The notes under the pieces are model-generated. The model had not been told where the DNA came from. It worked only from the letters and a program-made list of their open reading frames with translations, and ran no database searches. From an uncultured Prevotella sp. (GTDB lineage: Bacteria; Bacteroidota; Bacteroidia; Bacteroidales; Bacteroidaceae), in NCBI GenBank assembly GCA_900539625.1, contig UQCW01000002.1, positions 1 to 64,000 of the forward strand: a stretch of 64,000 bases of DNA, given 5' to 3'. This document shows, one piece after another, positions 61,254-64,000 of this stretch. Numbering within the stretch: position 1 is the stretch's first letter; the number at the start of each line of letters is the position of its first letter. Made by a program: the position numbers and the translations under genes.

Positions 61254-62495
61254 ATGAGGAAAAATTTACTTCTTGTTTTAACCTTGGCCGCTTCGGCCTT
61301 CATGGGCGCCTGCTCTTCAGACGAGTTTGAATCATCAGATGTCAGCGTCATCCCGCCGTCAACGACCGCCGAGGCCGACGAATCGCTCTTCCCCGTTGAG
61401 GGTGGCGGCAAACTGGTTTCTTCCAACGGTGCCGACGCGCTCAACGTGCTCTTGAAATCGCCCAGCTTCAAGATGGAAAACGCCACCACGCTCCACAATG
61501 CCGTCATCACGCAGGAGCAATGGGATGAAATCAAGGCGTATGTCGACAAAAACTTGCGCGTGGAAGGCAACGACTTGGCCACCTATAACAATGTGTTCAG
61601 ATGGTGTTTCGACAGCCTGACCTATAGCTACGACGATGCCGGCCTTGAGCCCTACGACGTGTTCACCAAGCGCCGTTGCGTCTGCCAGGGCTATGCTAAC
61701 CTCTGCAAGACGATGCTCCTCACGCAGGGCATCCCCGCCTTTGGCGTCAACGGTTCGCTCGGCACGCTGGGTGCCCACGCCTGGCTCTATGCCTACGACG
61801 GCAAGAACTGGCACGTGAGCGACCCAACGAACAATATGGAATTTCTGATGAAAGACGTGTCGAAGTATAAGAACAAACTCATGGTTGAACGCACGGAAAT
61901 CGAGCTCTTTGAAGACGAGAACTTCGGCTATAACTACAACGAGAGCCGCCTCAACGTCTGCCGCGTGAAGCAGTGCGAGAAAGAAGCCCTCACCGTGCCG
62001 TTCGCTGTTGCTGGCTACAAAATCGGTTCCTTCCTGCTCGAAGAACCCCTTCCGGCAAACATTCGCCAGATTTACTTCGGCACCAACATCCAGTCGCTCG
62101 GCACCCAGGGCTATCCTCTCTTTGGCAAGGATGCCAATGTCGAGGAAGTCTTCATTGCTCCGAAAAACAACTATCTCAGTTCGCAAGACGGCGTGGTCTA
62201 TCGCGGTAAGGGCACCAACCTCTATTACATTCCTTCAGGCATCCGTCGCCTCGTTTTGAAGCCGATGAAGGTCATCGGTAAGAACACGGTCTACGACAAA
62301 CCGAATCTCGAGGAAATCGTCATCAGCGAAGGCACCACCACCGTTGAAGACTACGCCTTCGAGTCGTGCCCCTCGCTCAAGCGCGTTTACGTGCCTCAGA
62401 GCGTCACCAATTTCTCCAAAGACGCCATCTATCGTTGCTCCGATGACGTTGAAATCCTCAGAGTTTCAACAGGCATCCACCACGTGACGATGTGA
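61254..62495 (+). CDS. Lipoprotein with transglutaminase-like and leucine-rich-like domains, copy 1
   Basis: A 413-residue lipoprotein: lipobox FMGAC, Cys20. After an acidic linker comes a papain-like transglutaminase core with the triad Cys144 (RCVCQGYANLC), His175 (GAHAWLYAY) and Asp190 (SDPTN). The C-terminal half (about 250-413) is a BspA-type LRR_5-like solenoid (EEVFIAPKNNY, LEEIVISEGTTTVEDYAF, CPSLKRVYVPQS). Probably anchored at the outer membrane and exposed. It may remodel or hydrolyse peptides or proteins outside the cell; substrate unknown. Paralogue follows 210 bp downstream. Confidence 0.8.
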   Translation: MRKNLLLVLTLAASAFMGACSSDEFESSDVSVIPPSTTAEADESLFPVEGGGKLVSSNGADALNVLLKSPSFKMENATTLHNAVITQEQWDEIKAYVDKNLRVEGNDLATYNNVFRWCFDSLTYSYDDAGLEPYDVFTKRRCVCQGYANLCKTMLLTQGIPAFGVNGSLGTLGAHAWLYAYDGKNWHVSDPTNNMEFLMKDVSKYKNKLMVERTEIELFEDENFGYNYNESRLNVCRVKQCEKEALTVPFAVAGYKIGSFLLEEPLPANIRQIYFGTNIQSLGTQGYPLFGKDANVEEVFIAPKNNYLSSQDGVVYRGKGTNLYYIPSGIRRLVLKPMKVIGKNTVYDKPNLEEIVISEGTTTVEDYAFESCPSLKRVYVPQSVTNFSKDAIYRCSDDVEILRVSTGIHHVTM

Positions 62496-62562
62496 TAGAT
62501 CCCTAAAAAACAGACATTTCGCAAGATGTTTCCATCCGGCGGAAAAAGAGAAAGACTTTTGT

Positions 62563-62593
62563 TTTGCCAGTGTGAAAACTAACACTACCTTTG
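62563..62593 (+). promoter_or_regulatory. Promoter of the second transglutaminase lipoprotein gene
   Basis: TTTG (62563-62566), 19 bp, TACCTTTG (62586-62593), sharing TTTTGTTTTG with the first copy. The leader begins with a strong hairpin (GCAGGCAGA with TCTGCCTGC, about 62593-62632). Confidence 0.7.
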
Positions 62594-62705
62594 CAGGCAG
62601 ATGTGCATCTTCATAGATATGCGTCTGCCTGCAATTCTTTCTGGAAACGGCATTGGAAATACTATAAAAGCATTATAAACACCACACTTTTTCCCACAAC
62701 TGCTT

Positions 62706-63944
62706 ATGAAGAAAACACTACTCTTTGCATTCGCCCTAACTGTTTCGGCCTTCTTTGCTGCTTGTTCCTCAGACGACCTCGACACCAACGTTGTCAACGT
62801 GATGCCGCCTGCCGTTTCCTCGGAGGCCAACCAGTCGCTCTTCCCAGAAGAAGGCAAAGCCAAAATGGTTTCCAAAAACGGTGCGGAGGCGCTCTTCGCC
62901 CTGCTGAAATCGCCCAACTTCAACATGGAGGCTGCCACCAAGCTCCACAATGCCACCATCACCGACTCGCAATGGAACGCCATCAAGGAATATGTTGACA
63001 AAAACCTGAAAGGCGCCACAGAGACCGAAACCTACAAAAGGATTTTCAAATGGTGTCACGACAGCTTGACTTACACCCACGACGGCCCCAGCCTTGAGCC
63101 GTATGATGTTTTCACCAACCGCCGCTGCATTTGCCAGGGCTATGCCAACCTCTGCAAGACGATGCTCCTCACGCAGGGCATCCCCGCCTTCGGCGTCAAC
63201 GGCTATTATGCCGCCTATGGTGCCCATGCTTGGCTCTATGCTTACGTCGACAAAATCTGGCGCGTGTGTGACCCAACGGGCTACAGAGAGCATGGCATGT
63301 CGGAACTGAATAAATATAAAAACGACCTCCTCGTGCAGCGCACGGAAATTGAAATTTTCGAGGACGAAAATTTCGGGTATAACTACGATGAATATCGCCT
63401 CAACGTTTGCCGCGTGAAGAAATGCAACGGCGAGGCCCTCACCGTGCCTTTCTCCGTAGCTGGCTTCAAGATTTCTTCGTTTCTCCTTGAGCATTCGCTC
63501 CCTTCAAACGTGCGCCAGCTTTATTTCGGCACCAACATCCAGTCGCTCGGCACTCAGGGCTATCCTCTCTTTGGCAGAGCCAATAGCGTTGAAGAAGCCT
63601 TCGTGGCGCCCGGCAACCGCCTGATTAGTTCGCAAGACGGCGTGATTTACCACGGCACCGGCACCAATGTATATTACATCCCCACCGCCATCCGCCGTCT
63701 CGTCTTGAAGCCGATGAAGGTCATCGGCAAGAACACCGTCTACGACCTTCCGAATCTCGAGGAAGTCGTCATTAGCGAAGGCACCACCACCGTCGAGTCG
63801 TATGCCTTTGAATCCTGCCCCTCGCTCAAGCGCATCTATGTGCCTCAGAGCGTGACCAGCTTCGCAAAAGACGCCCTCTATCGTTGCCCAGATGATGTTG
63901 AAATCCTCAAAGTTTCAACAGGCATCCACCACGTGACGATGTGA
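62706..63944 (+). CDS. Lipoprotein with transglutaminase-like and leucine-rich-like domains, copy 2
   Basis: A 412-residue paralogue of the preceding gene: lipobox FFAAC (Cys20), transglutaminase triad Cys143 (RCICQGYANLC), His174 (GAHAWLYAY), Asp189 (VCDPTG) and the same C-terminal LRR_5-like region ending in ISTGIHHVTM-type residues. The two share long identical stretches in the core and the C-terminus and differ most in the linker and around residues 165-200, near the active site. Each has its own promoter, so they are separately expressed duplicates. The window ends 56 bp after the stop; further copies may lie beyond. Confidence 0.8.
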   Translation: MKKTLLFAFALTVSAFFAACSSDDLDTNVVNVMPPAVSSEANQSLFPEEGKAKMVSKNGAEALFALLKSPNFNMEAATKLHNATITDSQWNAIKEYVDKNLKGATETETYKRIFKWCHDSLTYTHDGPSLEPYDVFTNRRCICQGYANLCKTMLLTQGIPAFGVNGYYAAYGAHAWLYAYVDKIWRVCDPTGYREHGMSELNKYKNDLLVQRTEIEIFEDENFGYNYDEYRLNVCRVKKCNGEALTVPFSVAGFKISSFLLEHSLPSNVRQLYFGTNIQSLGTQGYPLFGRANSVEEAFVAPGNRLISSQDGVIYHGTGTNVYYIPTAIRRLVLKPMKVIGKNTVYDLPNLEEVVISEGTTTVESYAFESCPSLKRIYVPQSVTSFAKDALYRCPDDVEILKVSTGIHHVTM

Positions 63945-64000
63945 CAACACCGCGAAAGCCAGTAGCCCCTGCCTCTTATATTTGGCAACTATAATGGGCA

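Overview
The window looks like a chromosomal segment from a member of the Bacteroidales, most likely Prevotellaceae. The evidence is: Bacteroidetes-type promoters (TAnnTTTG, sometimes with TTTG about 20 bp upstream) in front of many genes; a fused nuoCD gene in an 11-subunit complex I operon that lacks nuoEFG; an arginine pathway with an N-succinylornithine-type carbamoyltransferase; and many secreted glycoside hydrolases and lipoproteins. No rRNA or tRNA gene was recognised.

Layout. 1-8400: two inverted copies of a complex intergenic repeat (about 1-300 and 6357-6736) bracket a YhcH-like protein, a large secreted transglutaminase-like protein, a small exported protein and a secreted 5'-nucleotidase; a RhuM-family gene and two small DUF3791-like genes follow. 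8450-13700 (minus strand): a GGGtGRT protein with its Fe-S scaffold partner, a fused nuclease/phosphatase plus metallophosphoesterase, and a zinc alcohol dehydrogenase. 13984-24931: a strongly structured candidate RNA leader, then nuoA-B-CD-H-I-J-K-L-M-N and a clear terminator. 25096-38984: a methyltransferase, a GH27 alpha-galactosidase, a divergent NAD-dependent DNA ligase, a B3/B4-domain protein, a LuxR-type regulator, a GH20 hexosaminidase, a copper-type P-ATPase and an unidentified exported protein. 39244-47930: CorA, a DUF349 protein, a radical SAM protein, tilS, a lipoprotein, a TPR protein and a GHL10 glycosidase. 48430-59424: arginine genes (a separate carbamoyltransferase, then argR-GNAT-argG-argC-argD), a thioredoxin-like lipoprotein, two near-identical tandem Rpn nuclease genes, Mrp and its partner. 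59770-63944: dinD and two paralogous transglutaminase/leucine-rich lipoproteins.

How the genes work together. The Nuo operon encodes the membrane arm and the quinone-reducing connecting module, so electrons must come from a donor other than a NuoEFG NADH module. The arginine cluster with its own ArgR repressor covers most of the route from glutamate; a GNAT enzyme inside the operon is a good candidate for the first acylation step. The exported enzymes (GH20, GH27, GHL10, 5'-nucleotidase, transglutaminase-like proteins) fit a glycan- and peptide-degrading gut or oral anaerobe.

The less expected content is mostly non-coding: a multibranched RNA upstream of nuoA; two different inverted-repeat (MITE-like) elements; a recurring CCTACTTA motif between genes; and four degenerate tandem repeats, three with a period of exactly 22 bp and one of 21 bp, each lying just 3' of a gene. 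The tandem Rpn pair differs in length only by three 8-residue repeats, which matches the variable C-terminal region known for Rpn antiphage toxins with intragenic antitoxins.
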